DNA from: Chionis minor
Lineage: Eukaryota; Chordata; Aves; Charadriiformes; Chionididae
NCBI GenBank assembly: GCA_013398295.1
Contig: VZSF01002953.1
Coordinates: forward strand, 13,160 to 77,159
Reading direction: 5' to 3'
Length of the DNA stretch: 64,000 nt
Numbering within the stretch: the stretch's first letter is position 1; each line of letters starts with the position of its first letter. A program made the translations under genes and the position numbers. Positions 1 to 11,400 of the stretch are shown one piece after another. Below the pieces are notes generated by a model, which was not told the DNA's origin, did no database searches, and saw only the letters and a list, made by a program, of their open reading frames with translations.

Positions 1-96
1 GGGGGAGAGGAAATTTTCTTTTTCTTCTTCTTTTACCTCCAGCAACCGCTGCTTTACAACCCGTCGAGATAAGACGGCCTCGCATCAGATGATCAC

Positions 97-113
97 AGAG
101 ATAAGTAATCTCT
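97..113. repeat. Short inverted repeat with GATA-like and TAATCT-like cores
   Basis: Six-base arms AGAGAT and ATCTCT flank a five-base spacer. The site contains AGATAA (GATA-factor-like) and TAATCT (bicoid-class homeodomain-like). It lies in the CpG-rich left end. Both cores are short enough to occur by chance, so regulatory function is only a guess. Confidence 0.2.
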
Positions 114-598
114 CCCCTCGGCCCGCGGTATAGCTGGCCGTATGCGCTCGCATCTCAGAGCGCTAAGTCTTTCCTGTGAATGAACGAGAAAACACTCGAC
201 AGGTCGTGAATAATCGTTTTAATGAGTGTGTAAAAGCGTGCGACGGGGTGCACGGAGCTGTCGGGTTAAACAAACAACTTGTACCCTGACGAAATCCGAT
301 TGTTAAAGTGCAAAGTGGTGTCAGTCCAATTTCCATCCCAGTTCGAAAAACCACAGATCTAAGTCGCGGGAGTCCAATTTTCCCCATTAAGAAAAATAAC
401 AATATTTTCTGAGCGTAAGTGCGATCATCCCTAATGTTAGCCTTTGACGACAAAAAGACCAGTTGCATATCCCAAAGGTACCGAAGTTCCTTCTGTTCCT
501 TTTTGTTATTTTAAGTAAAATAGTTTCAATCTGTGTATTTGACATTTTCCTAGATATTAATCAAATCAATGCGGTAAAGTTTTTTCCTTCTTTGTGTT

Positions 599-624
599 CC
601 CCCCCCCCCCCCCCCGCCCCCCCC
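599..624. repeat. Poly-C tract
   Basis: A run of 17 C, one G, then 8 C. On the opposite strand it is a long poly-G run that could form a quadruplex. Runs like this are prone to length errors in sequencing. Confidence 0.9.
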
Positions 625-925
625 GTATGTTTTTTTCACAGATCACTGGAGGCAAACATCGAATTAATTGGATCTCAATGGCTGAGGTTGGTAACTTTGT
701 ATTCAACTAAGGTTATCGCTGTCACAGTGTCCAGGTGTTTACAAGACGTTTCAGGCGTTTCTAGAAAAGATAAATCCAGAGAGCACATATGATAAAATTA
801 AGAGGGTGTTACAATATTGTATACTCCAAATCCAAGTTATCTTACTCCTGCGTAGGGAAGCAACACTCTGTGGGTCTGTAACAAACTAACCAGAGACTAT
901 AAATTCCGGAGAAAAATGTTGGAGG

Positions 926-962
926 TTTTCTTTTTTCTTTTTTTTTTTTTTTTTTTTTAAAN

Positions 963-991
<29 letters not shown>
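926..991. repeat. Poly-T tract with an ambiguous base
   Basis: An almost pure T run, broken by single C bases at 930 and 937 and by 'aaan' at 959-962. The N sits inside the homopolymer, which suggests the true length and sequence were not resolved in the assembly. Confidence 0.9.
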
Positions 992-995
<4 letters not shown>

Positions 996-1664
996 ATCAC
1001 TGCCCGCAGAATAGCCAGGTCTGTTTACTTTATAACTAGAGGGCCTTGCACTATTTTGAAAATGCAAACCCCACTCCTTTAAGTGAAGCGATTATTTTTT
1101 AGAATTAGTTGATTATTTAATGACGCCTGTTACCGACGTTTATTGCTGCTAAAGGCTTCCAGACCGACTACAGGTCTGATTGTCTCTGTGAAAAGTCCTT
1201 TTCAGACGTGTCCTCCCTTTCTTTGAAAATACCGGTTAGAGCAAAGCGAGGCAAGGCAACCCCAGCTGGAAACCTATGCTTTTAAAAATTTCTCTAATAC
1301 TCGGATTTTCAAAAATAATATGATAATGGAAAAAAACCGGCATACCAAAATGTATAGCTGGGCTGTAGGCATAATGAGGACCCAGTGCAAGTTCCAGTGA
1401 CACGAATGGGAAATTTACTTTTGATGCCGGTGGAAGCCGAATCTGGCCATTCACAAACTGGATAGGATTATCCAGATGGCTTTGCTATCAAGCCGATCTC
1501 CAGCGTTTGTAGCATTTGGAGTTAAAACATAGAATTTTTTTGACCGAGTCAATTTCGCGTTGTGCTTCAGGAACAACGTAGGCATTCGGACTGAATGTCG
1601 TTGAATTTCATGCCCCTCATCACGGCAGAATCGCCTTTGCGTACCTTCTTCTGAAACCGGTATT

Positions 1665-1720
1665 GGAAAGAAAAGAGAGAGGCAAGAAAGAGAGGGAGAG
1701 AGAAGGAGAAAGAAAAAAAA
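1665..1720. repeat. Purine-rich (GA) low-complexity tract
   Basis: The plus strand is almost entirely A and G, in irregular GA, GGA and GAAA units. Polypurine tracts of this length can form triplex-like structures. No regular unit is kept, so it is low-complexity sequence and not a clean microsatellite. Confidence 0.75.
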
Positions 1721-2769
1721 TGATATCTCAGCCCCGCTGGATTTGGTAGCGGGTCTATAACTAATGAGCCATACGATCATATAACAGTATTTAACAAGCA
1801 CCTGACAAACGTTCCGGGCATTTTTAAACATGGCTTTGTTCAGACTATATAACTTGAAACACGCCGTTGCCCGGACCAGTCTGAACGCTGAAGACTGTCA
1901 AAACCGAAGTGTTCCCACTGTTTTTCTTAACTCCCTGCGGGCGAAAAGAGGGATGTAGGCTCAGCCCCATGGAGGAAAGACAGAGGAGAATGAAAGACAA
2001 AGCGCAAGGACATGTGCCTCCCAAGCACAACAGGACAGAAGGCTGCATCCTGAGAGCTAGGAAACATTTCTCATCCCAACGAAAGACTAATGCCCTCCTC
2101 CTGCAACGGCAATTTCCTTTGCAACAAAAACGTGCGTAAAATGGGCACGGTGGATAGCAAAGACCTATCAGTTTCCTGCTGTACTTCTGCTAATAAATAA
2201 ACTTCTAAATGGTTGAAACACTCTATCTGTCACATTCACAAGATAGGTACTGTAAATTCCTGTTGCAAATATACAAACAGAGATCCAAGAGGTTGCCTCT
2301 GTTTTTGTATCTCCCTCTCACAAGAAATGCACTATCAAAACATTAATTATATTTGAAAGGGAGCAGATTATTTGTTTGAGAAAGAATTACATTCTTGAAT
2401 TTATATTCCACGCAGATCTCTCCTCCTGTCTGCTGAGAGGGTTGAACTGTAAATCTGTCTCAAATGAAGTACCCCTAAAATGTAGGTAGGTGTGTCACAT
2501 TAGAGTAGTAGAGAGATGGGAGATAATCTGTAGGTGCTTTTAGACACCTCTGTGGGATGAGTCGTTAGGGAATATGGGAATCAACATGAAATTGCAAATC
2601 TAACATGTGAAGAACATACACCCTTACTTTATTCTTTGACAATGGAAGTACAAACACACATAGACATGCAGAGTTGAACCTAGTCCCTTATGAAAGACCG
2701 TGAATCATGTCAGTTTGGGCCTACAGTTCCTAGGGGTTTTTTTTAATTTGTTTGGTAGTTTGTGGTGGC

Positions 2770-2816
2770 TTTTTTTTTCTTTTTTTTTTTTTTTTTTTTT
2801 TTTNTTTTTTTTTTTT
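2770..2816. repeat. Poly-T tract with an ambiguous base
   Basis: Nearly uninterrupted T with one C at 2,779 and N at 2,804. As with the tract near 950, the N marks an unresolved homopolymer in the assembly. Confidence 0.9.
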
Positions 2817-3219
2817 AATGCTACATGCACATCTTGCGGTAGCTGATAGTTGAAAAGCTACCAACTGTGTGAGTCATGAGTGATCATTTAAAAGTTGTAC
2901 CTCAATTTTTGCTTTTAAAAATACTAATAAAAGAGTTAAACAGATGCCCTCACATCTCTACCTTTCTTCTGAGAAAAATAGCGATCTTTCGGGGCTTTAT
3001 TAGCAGCTCCTGAAATACTGTCTCTGGCGTCTCCTTTTGCCCCTCTCCCGCTAACCGGCCCCTGAGTATTTCCTAGCCCACCTTCAGACGCCATTAAGTA
3101 TCTCAGCAGCATCGTTCTCCAGCGTGGCAAGTATTTTGGCGGTGACTGATGTGAGCAGTCCGTTCAGAGAGGTGTCTGGGGCTATTTTATCATGCTTGAG
3201 GACACTCGTCACTAAATGC

Positions 3220-3660
3220 GTACCCTTAGCTTGCGACCCGGGGAAGAGGTGCTAGCACCAGGTCCTGCAGAGGTGGGCCCTTTTCCCTGCTCCTGTGTTT
3301 CTTGAGCCCTGGGAAAACCAAGCCATGGGGCCTGAAGGGCGGTCGCAGGGAGCACGGGGCGGGGGGAAGAGGGNNNGGGACAGTGGGGGTTGGGAGGGAG
3401 AAATGGGAGAAGTTAGTGGCTGTCTGGAGTGTAAACACGAGTCTATCGTCTCCTCGGGAGAAGGAGACGCTGCGTTTGTCAAACGGGCTAGAACCCAGAC
3501 GAGAGGCAGAGGCGCCACCAGACCGCTCCGAGATGCCGCCGTGAAACCGGGATCCAAGACGATTCGAAGGACAGTACCTCACAAACTAATCAGTCCCAAA
3601 ATCTCCCAGGCAGACGCCCGAGGTTAAGCCCCGCTCTGTGACAATTGCCGTACAATCGTA
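3220..3660. promoter_or_regulatory. CpG island core 1
   Basis: This is a GC-rich stretch with many CpG sites, containing the NNN gap at 3,374-3,376 and a strongly G-rich centre. Overlapping frames on both strands run through the gap, so none of them can be trusted as a protein. I see no TATA box in a convincing position. It could be a CpG promoter or a methylation-free distal element. Confidence 0.5.
3354..3399 (+). other. G-rich tract with potential G-quadruplex and NNN gap
   Basis: The plus strand has repeated G runs on both sides of three Ns. Immediately after the Ns, positions 3,377-3,399 fit four runs of three or more G with loops of one to five bases. The position of the Ns suggests the polymerase or the assembler failed at this structure. 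Confidence 0.6.
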
Positions 3661-3678
3661 GGGAACAAGATCCTACCC

Positions 3679-3706
3679 GGGGTAGGGGATCGGATGGGTG
3701 GGGGGG
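3679..3706 (+). other. Potential G-quadruplex motif
   Basis: Four runs of G (4, 4, 3 and 7 bases) are separated by loops of 2, 7 and 1 bases, meeting the usual sequence rule for an intramolecular quadruplex. It lies on the right flank of CpG core 1. Whether it folds is not known from sequence. Confidence 0.5.
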
Positions 3707-3924
3707 CAAAGCGACGTAGAAAAAAACCCCTAAATTGCAAACATTATTTAATCCCTTGGGTAACTTCGTGCAGATCTCAGGCTTCTTTCTCGGGCTTGGC
3801 GGGGAGTGCTGCCGTGGCCGAGCCTGTAACTTCTTGCGTTGTTTTTGACCGTGCACTGTATTGCCACAATGCCAATAAACGCTTTAAACGCGATTTATCA
3901 GCGGCTAGCAGATGCTCCAGCCCC

Positions 3925-4460
3925 TCAGGGCCAGACTAAACGAGGTACGTCCCGGCCCGGGGCTGCGGGATGGCTCCCTTCCCTGCCTTCGGGTGCACCG
4001 CGGGAAAATGTGGGTGTATGGGTGGGGGGTGTTTGCACCGGCCGCTGGGTTTTCTTTCCTTGGAGGGACCAGTCTTGACTTGCAAGGGGTGGCAGAGACA
4101 AGGGCTCGCTTCTTTTCCGCGGGGTCAGGATTTCAGGACTTAAAGTTCAGCGGCCGGAGACACCCTGCCCGAATTTTGTCCGACTTAGCGGCTGCCTACC
4201 TGGAGAAGCGGCTCTCCCAGGGGCGAATTCCCTGGTGGGAAGCACGGCCCATATCGCTCACCCTTCCAGCAAATGCCAGCAGATGGATGCAATTAAACTT
4301 CGGCCGTCCTCCGTGGCCCTACGGGGTGTGAGAGGGCTGGCCATTATGTGGTGCCTATGCTCTTGCGTTCACCCCCGGCAGCTACAACAGGGAGGAGGAA
4401 AGAAACGCGGGGTGCTCCCATCTTCCCTGTCCCACGGCGAAGGGAGCACGGCAGGACCCC
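3925..4460. promoter_or_regulatory. CpG island core 2
   Basis: This is a second CpG-dense, GC-rich block. A sequence resembling a 5' splice donor (GAG followed by GTACGT, GT at 3,945-3,946) lies at its left edge on the plus strand. Just upstream is a CpG-containing, less GC-rich stretch, so an untranslated first exon is conceivable. Frames of 79-139 codons overlap here in several phases and none resembles a known protein. Confidence 0.45.
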
Positions 4461-4943
4461 CCAAATTCAGGAGAGAAAAGGCCAGAAAAAGAATAAAAGA
4501 AGGAAAGCTCTAAAAATGTGTTGGGAGCATTCAAATTTCTGTGTTATATTATTAATAATTATAAAATCCCAGCGAAACAACGGCTCTCTTATAGAGGAAA
4601 TCTGAGGAGCGCAGCGAGCTAAGTGGAAGCTCTGTTTCCAAGGCAAGGCAGGATTAGTTCACTGCACATAATAGCCAGTGTGTAGGAATTGCAAATGAAC
4701 ATCACCAGCAGTGCTGGAGTTACCCTTCTTAAATTAATATCGAGCTGGATTCTCTGCATAACGTGCAAATAACAGTCATCTCTCAGCTTTCGAGGGGAAC
4801 GAAGCTTTAAATTTTATAGATATGCATATATGTATATGTATGTGTGTTTTCCCCTCGTTTGATCCAAGAAAATCCTTTCCCGGCATAGCCAGCCAGCAGT
4901 GCACGCACTGAGGGTAACGACCCCACGACCTGTTTTGCGGGTT

Positions 4944-5007
4944 AAAAAACAGACAACAAACGACAACAAACAACAACAACAACCACCACAAAACCCCAAA
5001 CCAAACC
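4944..5007. repeat. A/C-rich (CAA-like) low-complexity tract
   Basis: The plus strand has almost no T and few G, and consists of ACA and CAA units degrading into ACC and AACC. It separates an AT-rich stretch from CpG core 3. Confidence 0.7.
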
Positions 5008-5019
5008 GGAGATCAGGCA

Positions 5020-5275
5020 CGGGGTAAGCCCGATCCCAGGCTACAGCCGATGCGCAGCCCCGGCTGCCTCGGGCGGCCCCTTCGCGGAGAGCTCCGCGCC
5101 GCTCCGCACCGCACCGCTCCGCTCCGCAGCGGCGGCGGAGGGGGGCCGCCCTCCCCGAGGTTTGTCCCCCCTGAGCAGTGTCCTCCGGCTTCACGCCGCG
5201 GGGGGCTGCTGCCACACTGTCCCCCTGTGCCACGGCAGGCGCGGGCGGGCCCCTAAATCTCGGCTGAAGCGCCAC
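5020..5275. promoter_or_regulatory. CpG island core 3 with GC-rich mini-repeat
   Basis: This is the most GC-rich piece of the window. At about 5,090-5,147 short CCGCT and CCGCA-type units repeat, followed by CGG triplets. The repeat accounts for the low-complexity Arg/Gly/Ala stretch in the 190-codon minus-strand open frame (4,814-5,386), which I do not accept as a gene. This is the last CpG-dense block before the AT-rich desert. Confidence 0.55.
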
Positions 5276-5460
5276 TTCCATCCCATCATCAGGCACTGCA
5301 AAAGGGGGAAAGTAATACATTTGATCTTCCGCTGCAAGGAGGGGAGGGAGAGAGAATACTGCCAGCTCCAGGGCTCTTTCAAACACTTCAGGAATTATTG
5401 GGGAGGGGAAGGGGCTCGGAAGGAGACATGCATTAAAAATGGTAAAATAGAAACATGATA

Positions 5461-8400
5461 TGAAGATATATTTACTGTCAGCTCAGAGCCAAAACATTTA
5501 TGCTCCCACGCCTTTTTTTTTTTTTTTTTTTAGCAAATCGGAACTTAAGTGATGCATTTTAATTATTTTAAGAAAATAAGCAAGAAGGCTCTTTTTCAGA
5601 GCCTAAATAAATAGCAGAGTGTTCTGTGCTGATGATGTCTCTGGCTCGTGATGGCCTCATCTATGCAGCCACTACTGTGAGCTCTGAAAACCTGGGAAGA
5701 ATGGGGTGTTACTGGCAATTTCTGAAAGGAACTATCCATTATTTGTGGGGTTTTCTAGAACAGAGCATGCAAAGAATTTTCTGACAGTTTGAGAGGTGAA
5801 AAGGGGGCCAATATTTCCCTAAAGCTTCTGCTCAGAATGATGGGTGCCTAAATCTCACTATTGTTTTAAGCGTGAGGTGAGGAGCGATTTTCCTTATTTT
5901 TCAAATAGTTATTTCAACTCCTTGAAAGTAGTGGGGAAAAGCTATGTGTTTCCCCGACACAGAAGGAGCTGGATGCCTTGCAGTCTCTCAGATCAGCTTG
6001 GTGATCCTCCCCCCACACCCTTCCCCGCGCCTGACCCAATCCCCAACAACTTTCTTCCTGCATATAAATGTGTCCCTAATCTTCAACAGATTGCAGAGAC
6101 CTTCCTGAAGGAGACTGATACTCAGAAAAGCCACTTTTTATTTTGGGGAGAGGAGAGGATGGAAATACTCCCTTCACCTAGAAGTACAACCTACTTGAGT
6201 GTAGTCAGAAAAAAAGAAAACAACAAAAGCAAGTGAAAACACAGAAGAGATTCCCTTTAAGGTCACATTTAAAGAAAACAACGAGCCAATGTATAACAAT
6301 TGTAAGGAACACTAAACCACACACACTGGCAATTTTATAGGAGAAAATATTATCCTTAATATCCCTGTGTGAAAAAAAAATCAAATCAGTGATGGGTTTC
6401 GGTTTTCTGTTTGTCAAAACACCTAAAATATTTAAGGCCAGCAGGGCTTAGTCCACAGTTTTCCCTCTAAGCAGGATGTTCCCCCACATCTTTATTAAAG
6501 GTTTTCATTATGTTTCTGAGGCTCCTCTCCTCTCCACCAATTTCCATTTTGGATAGGGTAAATCCTGTCACTCAAACACTGCAGCCAATTTCTGTGAGCT
6601 TAAAATGAGCTCAGTGAAAAATGCAGAGTACTAATAGGCAATCTCCTTTCTCTTTGCGGTGTGTTTGTACTGCATCTTCAAGACTCACCAATGAAAGGCC
6701 CAGAGTTGTTGATTTGGAAGCTGTATCATCAGTCCGAGGGATGAGGAACTGCAAAAAAGAGGAGAGCTAGGAAAAGTCTCATGTTTTTCCTTCCTGATTC
6801 AAGCAGAACAGCAGCATCCACAACAACAGCAATATTAAGACCTTATCAAGAAAAAAGAATGAAGCGGAAAGAAATCCCAACAGTAGTGAAGGTAAGGCAG
6901 TAGAAGTGTTTTACGGAGCACTGATTTCCAGCCTACGTAATTCCTACCCCAAAGATGGAGCAGGCTACAGCTTGTAGCACCCAGACAGGTGACAGCAGAA
7001 AATAATGCTGGTCTACGGGTGTCAGAGCGCTCTCTGTTTTGCAGCACAAGAAGCCACATCTGTTAATGTCTGTGAGAGTTTTCTGACATATCCATGCCTC
7101 TACAAGCAAAGCAGAGAAGTACTTGCTGCCTTGTTTTCATGTAGATCTTAAAGGTTCCCCAACTTTCCCTGTACAGCTCTACCATGACCTCTATTAAAAC
7201 TGTGAAATACAGTGTCATTGGTTTACAGGAAGAGACCTGGGCATCAGGACTTTCCTAAGGAGGTGCGTGAGTGGGTGTCTACAACAATTGTGTGTGAGAA
7301 GGAAGTGACCTATCTAACTTATTCTCTCCAAAGAACTTCCTCACCTTCTCCTGCAACACTATAGAGTTCCTGGCACTTCCATTTTCTTTTCTGCTCCTCT
7401 GGAGTTCATTGAAACTTTGCCTCCTTGCCTGATGGTCCTGGATTACCACTGGGAGAAACAGACTAACACTAAAAACCTGCAAAATTCGATTTGAATGTTC
7501 TTGAAATATTCCTGATTAAGGGATTGATGAAATCTGGTGGAAAAGATTCTTGAAGTAAATGTTGGAAGACCCATGAATCTAACCATCTGATTAGTTAGCA
7601 AAAAATCTGGAGAATAATGTAATCTGAGGAACATCCTTTCATTGACAAGGAATAGATGGTCTAACAGCATCTTTCATCTGGACAGTTTTAGAATTTATAC
7701 TTTCATAAAAACATAAGCCAAATTAGCATATTACCTTGGGATAATAATTTAAAAAATAAATTATTTCAGATTTTTTGGGGCACCATATTTAGCTGAAGCT
7801 GAAGAAAAAGCAGCAATGAACAAAGCTGACAATGCTGAGAAATGTTGACTTATAGAGTGTTATCATCACACTTTAGAAGTAAGCTATTGCTGTCAAGAAA
7901 CTGAGTTTTTCCATCTTCTTTTAGGGTTGGTGATTAGGAATGACTTTGAAGCTTCCTTCTGGCACCTAGAATACAACCCTGCATTTGCTTCTATTGAAAA
8001 GTCTGTTTGATGTTTGGAGGAGCTACAAATCTCATAATTAATTAATTAGTTAATTAGTAACGGGCTGGTAGGAGATGTATAAACTGCTGAAGTCATGAGA
8101 CAAATAACCTACTCCAGTTCTTCTTTTTAAGATCTTGATCTACTATTGAAACAACAAAAAAGCACTGCTCCCCTTGTCCATGTCTAGCTTTGTGAAAATA
8201 ATCCTCAAATCTGGGTGCATGTACTTGAATTTTCCTTATCAGGGACAGGAATTCTTTTGCCAATTGCATTATTTATTATGTTTATTTGTTCATTGATAAC
8301 AATAAGTCTTTTGGGGCAGTTTCTGCAAGATACTTGAACTCAGCACCTTGGTAGGGATTTCAAATCTTCTCTGGATAGATTAGATGCCTAGTGGGAACTG

Positions 8401-11400
8401 GTTTTATGTTCCCATTAAGAAGTACACTTGAATAACTTGGCCAATAATTTAGAGACTGCTTTGTATAACTGAATTTTTCCATAAGCAGGACCACTCTTCA
8501 TACCATCTTGGGAGCTGAGTATCACACATGCTGCGTGCAATAGGAAGTCTGTCAGAAGAAACAGCGGACATTCCTGTACACGGACAGAGGAAGAAAAGCT
8601 GCTCCTGATGTGTGGCGGTCCTTCAAGGTGAATACATTTTCGAGGATGAGAAAGATGATGGTGGTTTACACCTTTGCACTGAAACAAGGCTAGTGTTTTC
8701 AGCATGTGGGTTCTGTGCAAAGGCTGATCCCAGGCTTGCTGTTTGGCTCTTCTGCGCTGCTATTGTCAAGTAAGTTCCTTTGCTCAGTGACCAGCTGTGG
8801 AGAAACAACTGTGTTGAGGCAGATTGTCTTGGCATATGGGCCTGAACCAGCTTCCAAAGGGAAGTATTTCAGAAGCCATGTGTCAGGCTAGAGCTTCCAG
8901 TGCTGAGCTTTACTGGTTCTTCTCCTCATGAAGACACGAGTAGGAGAAAACTATTGAAATAGTGCAAATCCCGAACAATCTTCTGTGGCAATGAATTATG
9001 GTAGGAAAGACAGTGTGTCACAATGGCAAGGAAACAAGAGGGGAATCCATTGTTGCCAGTCTTGAACCTACAGCCTGGAGGTCATGACATGGTAGCTCTC
9101 CTTCAGTAAGAAGTCCGCAGATGCAACGGTGGGCAGCGCTTGCTGTTATTTCAGTTTCTCATGTTTCACATGGTAAGTTTCTTGCACAGACGCATGATCG
9201 TATGTGTGCTCAGAAAGACCCTTAATGGCAAACAACTGTCCTAGATTCCTAAGTATCGAATATGTTCATGTGTCATTCATCTATGAGTGTTGTAACTGGA
9301 CTAATATTTGGCATATTTCGAACTCCAGTGGTGGACTGAAGGTTCACACTTAAAAGTTGATATCTAATTATAACAGATATTTTAAAGTGTACAAGATATT
9401 ATTGGCCAGATGGATAAAACCCTACCTCTGTCCAGGACTTACATAAAAGTGGCTGGGATGGTCTGCTTTAGGCTGCTGCATATTTTAAAGCCTAAACTAA
9501 AAGAAATGTCTTCCAGTATAATTTAATAAAAAGTGCTTTGAAAGTTGCTAAGCAACTTCTAGAAAGCTTGCTTTTTAAGAAGTTCATTTGTTTGTTTAAT
9601 TTCAGGAAAAGGTTGCATATTATTGTCTGAGTTCCATAAATCAAAAGAGAAATGCATAATGGAATGCAATAGGACATTTCAACATTTTCTTTGCTTTCTA
9701 TGTTCTGCAATTAAAACCCCTTTAATTGCCTTGTGAAGTTTCATCAAGTATTCAACAAATGTTATTTATGTATAAAACTTCAGCAGATTATTGAGTATGC
9801 AAAGAACCAAAAGAAAAAAATTAGAAAGGTTTGTCATATGGTATGTGTTTATCTTAACCTTTCTTCTTCAAAAATCTCATCTACTAAGTACTTTTATCAG
9901 ACACTAATTATACTCCTTCTGAAAAGAATTTCTCCAACACCCTTCAGTGCCTACACCCTTTAATCATATCTCATTACATCTACCTAATCCATCTCTTTTT
10001 CACATTGCCAGGGCTCATTAATAGTTTTAAAAGCTGGTCCTGGACATTATCTTTCTTTTCTATAGAAATATAAATAATATCAATACTGTTTTATTTCTAG
10101 ATTTCATAGGCATTTGTAATTAGATAAAAAATTATTTGGCAATATTGAAATTTCCTCAAAAAAACCTTTAAAATGTGTAATAGAATAGCAGCAGAAAGTG
10201 ATAAGTCTTTTCCCAAATGGTTGTTTTCATAAGGTGTTTTAACAGTGGATCAATAATCACTTTGAAAGGAAGCGATCCTTGACTAACATTTAGCAGATAT
10301 TGTGCTTCACAGATGTTTTGTAGGTGATACATGTACCACGTTGTAAATAGTGTGGGTAATCCAAAGAATCTCTACATGATTGTGAGTGAAAAAAAAAAAG
10401 ATGAGGCCAACAAATGGCCTTCCTTCATTCCTATGCTGTGTGCGTGCCTTACATCACTGCAGTATGAAAAGCTTATAGAAAATGTCTCTACTATAGTATC
10501 AACTAAAGTGAACCGATCAACATAGAATGAATAACTGATGTGTCAATTTTTTTCCTTTTTTTTTTCTCCAATTGTCTGCAAACAGGCTACAAAATTCCGT
10601 ACTACTTTTACCCTTTAAAATTATTTGTAAATCACTTCATTGGATAACCCTCAGTCTATAGACTCTTCCACTTTGTTGTGAATTTTGGCAGTTTGCAATT
10701 TATATCATATTAGTTAAGTAAGCTATGTGAATTTATCTGTGCTTTTATTTTCAGGATGGATAGGTCTATATTATGCTAGCTTATCTCAGATGAAGATCTG
10801 AATAATGACACAAAAGCATGCTGTATTTGTTCATTTTCAAAAGTCATAACATGTCATGACCATGGCTTTGAGGTAAAAACATTTGCCAAATTTCAGCTAG
10901 GAAGATTGTTTTTCCCCAGATGTGACTAGAGGGACCACTGAATAGTATTTTTGTCTCCTTTTGTAATGAGGAATATTATTTTATTCCATGGATTATTTGG
11001 GATTTTTATTTAACATATTCAAATTATTACTACAGGAACCTGTGACATTTGTTTGTAACCTCAGACACAGCTTAATTCTAGCTTTTGACCTCCTACTATA
11101 AATCCTAAACTAAGTTAATCCTAAGATTTGGGGAAGTGTTTTTTGACATACTTTGGCAGACAGTATAGAGGTTCCTTGGACCTCTAGTGTCCTTGACCAT
11201 TGTGAAGAACCATAGACACAGTTTGCAGCAAACACCTGTTCACACTGTAGTTCCTTAGAGTCAGGAAGAACAGCTACAGCTTCCTGAATTTCAGGGAACT
11301 TGGGCTGATCACAGCAAATTCACATCATCCTTGCATCTATTTAATGGCTAACTGAGTTTATAGGGGCAGCCTTATGGATCCTTCCAGTTCCATCTTCTTA

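Larger units (their letters stand above)
1..5460. promoter_or_regulatory. CpG-undepleted domain (island complex with shores)
   Basis: CpG dinucleotides are frequent throughout this stretch, even where G+C is only moderate: the first 270 bases alone hold roughly nineteen. After about 5,460 CpG becomes rare, as in ordinary methylated vertebrate DNA. Germline hypomethylation preserves CpG, and broad domains of this kind usually surround promoters of developmental transcription factors or Polycomb-bound genes; that is established knowledge, applied here by inference. No exon was recognised inside. The associated gene may lie to the left of the window or be a non-coding transcript. Open frames here overlap one another on both strands, as expected in GC-rich DNA, and match no family I know. 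Confidence 0.6.

Noticed and set aside
1451..1831. 126-codon minus-strand open frame with a Phe/Leu/Ser-rich stretch
   Set aside because: The hydrophobic stretch is a translation of the purine-rich tract at 1,665-1,720, not a credible membrane segment.
3226..3627. Several overlapping open frames on both strands in CpG core 1
   Set aside because: They pass through the NNN gap, contain unknown residues and overlap in competing phases without any recognisable domain.
3912..4331. 139-codon plus-strand open frame in CpG core 2
   Set aside because: No recognisable domain, no supporting start context, and competing frames overlap it. The splice-donor-like site inside it would remove most of it.
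4814..5386. 190-codon minus-strand open frame, the longest in the window
   Set aside because: It runs across CpG core 3 and the CAA-rich tract. Its middle is a low-complexity translation of CCGCT-type units, its end is a translated TATG repeat, and it resembles no family. Long stop-free frames are expected in GC-rich DNA.
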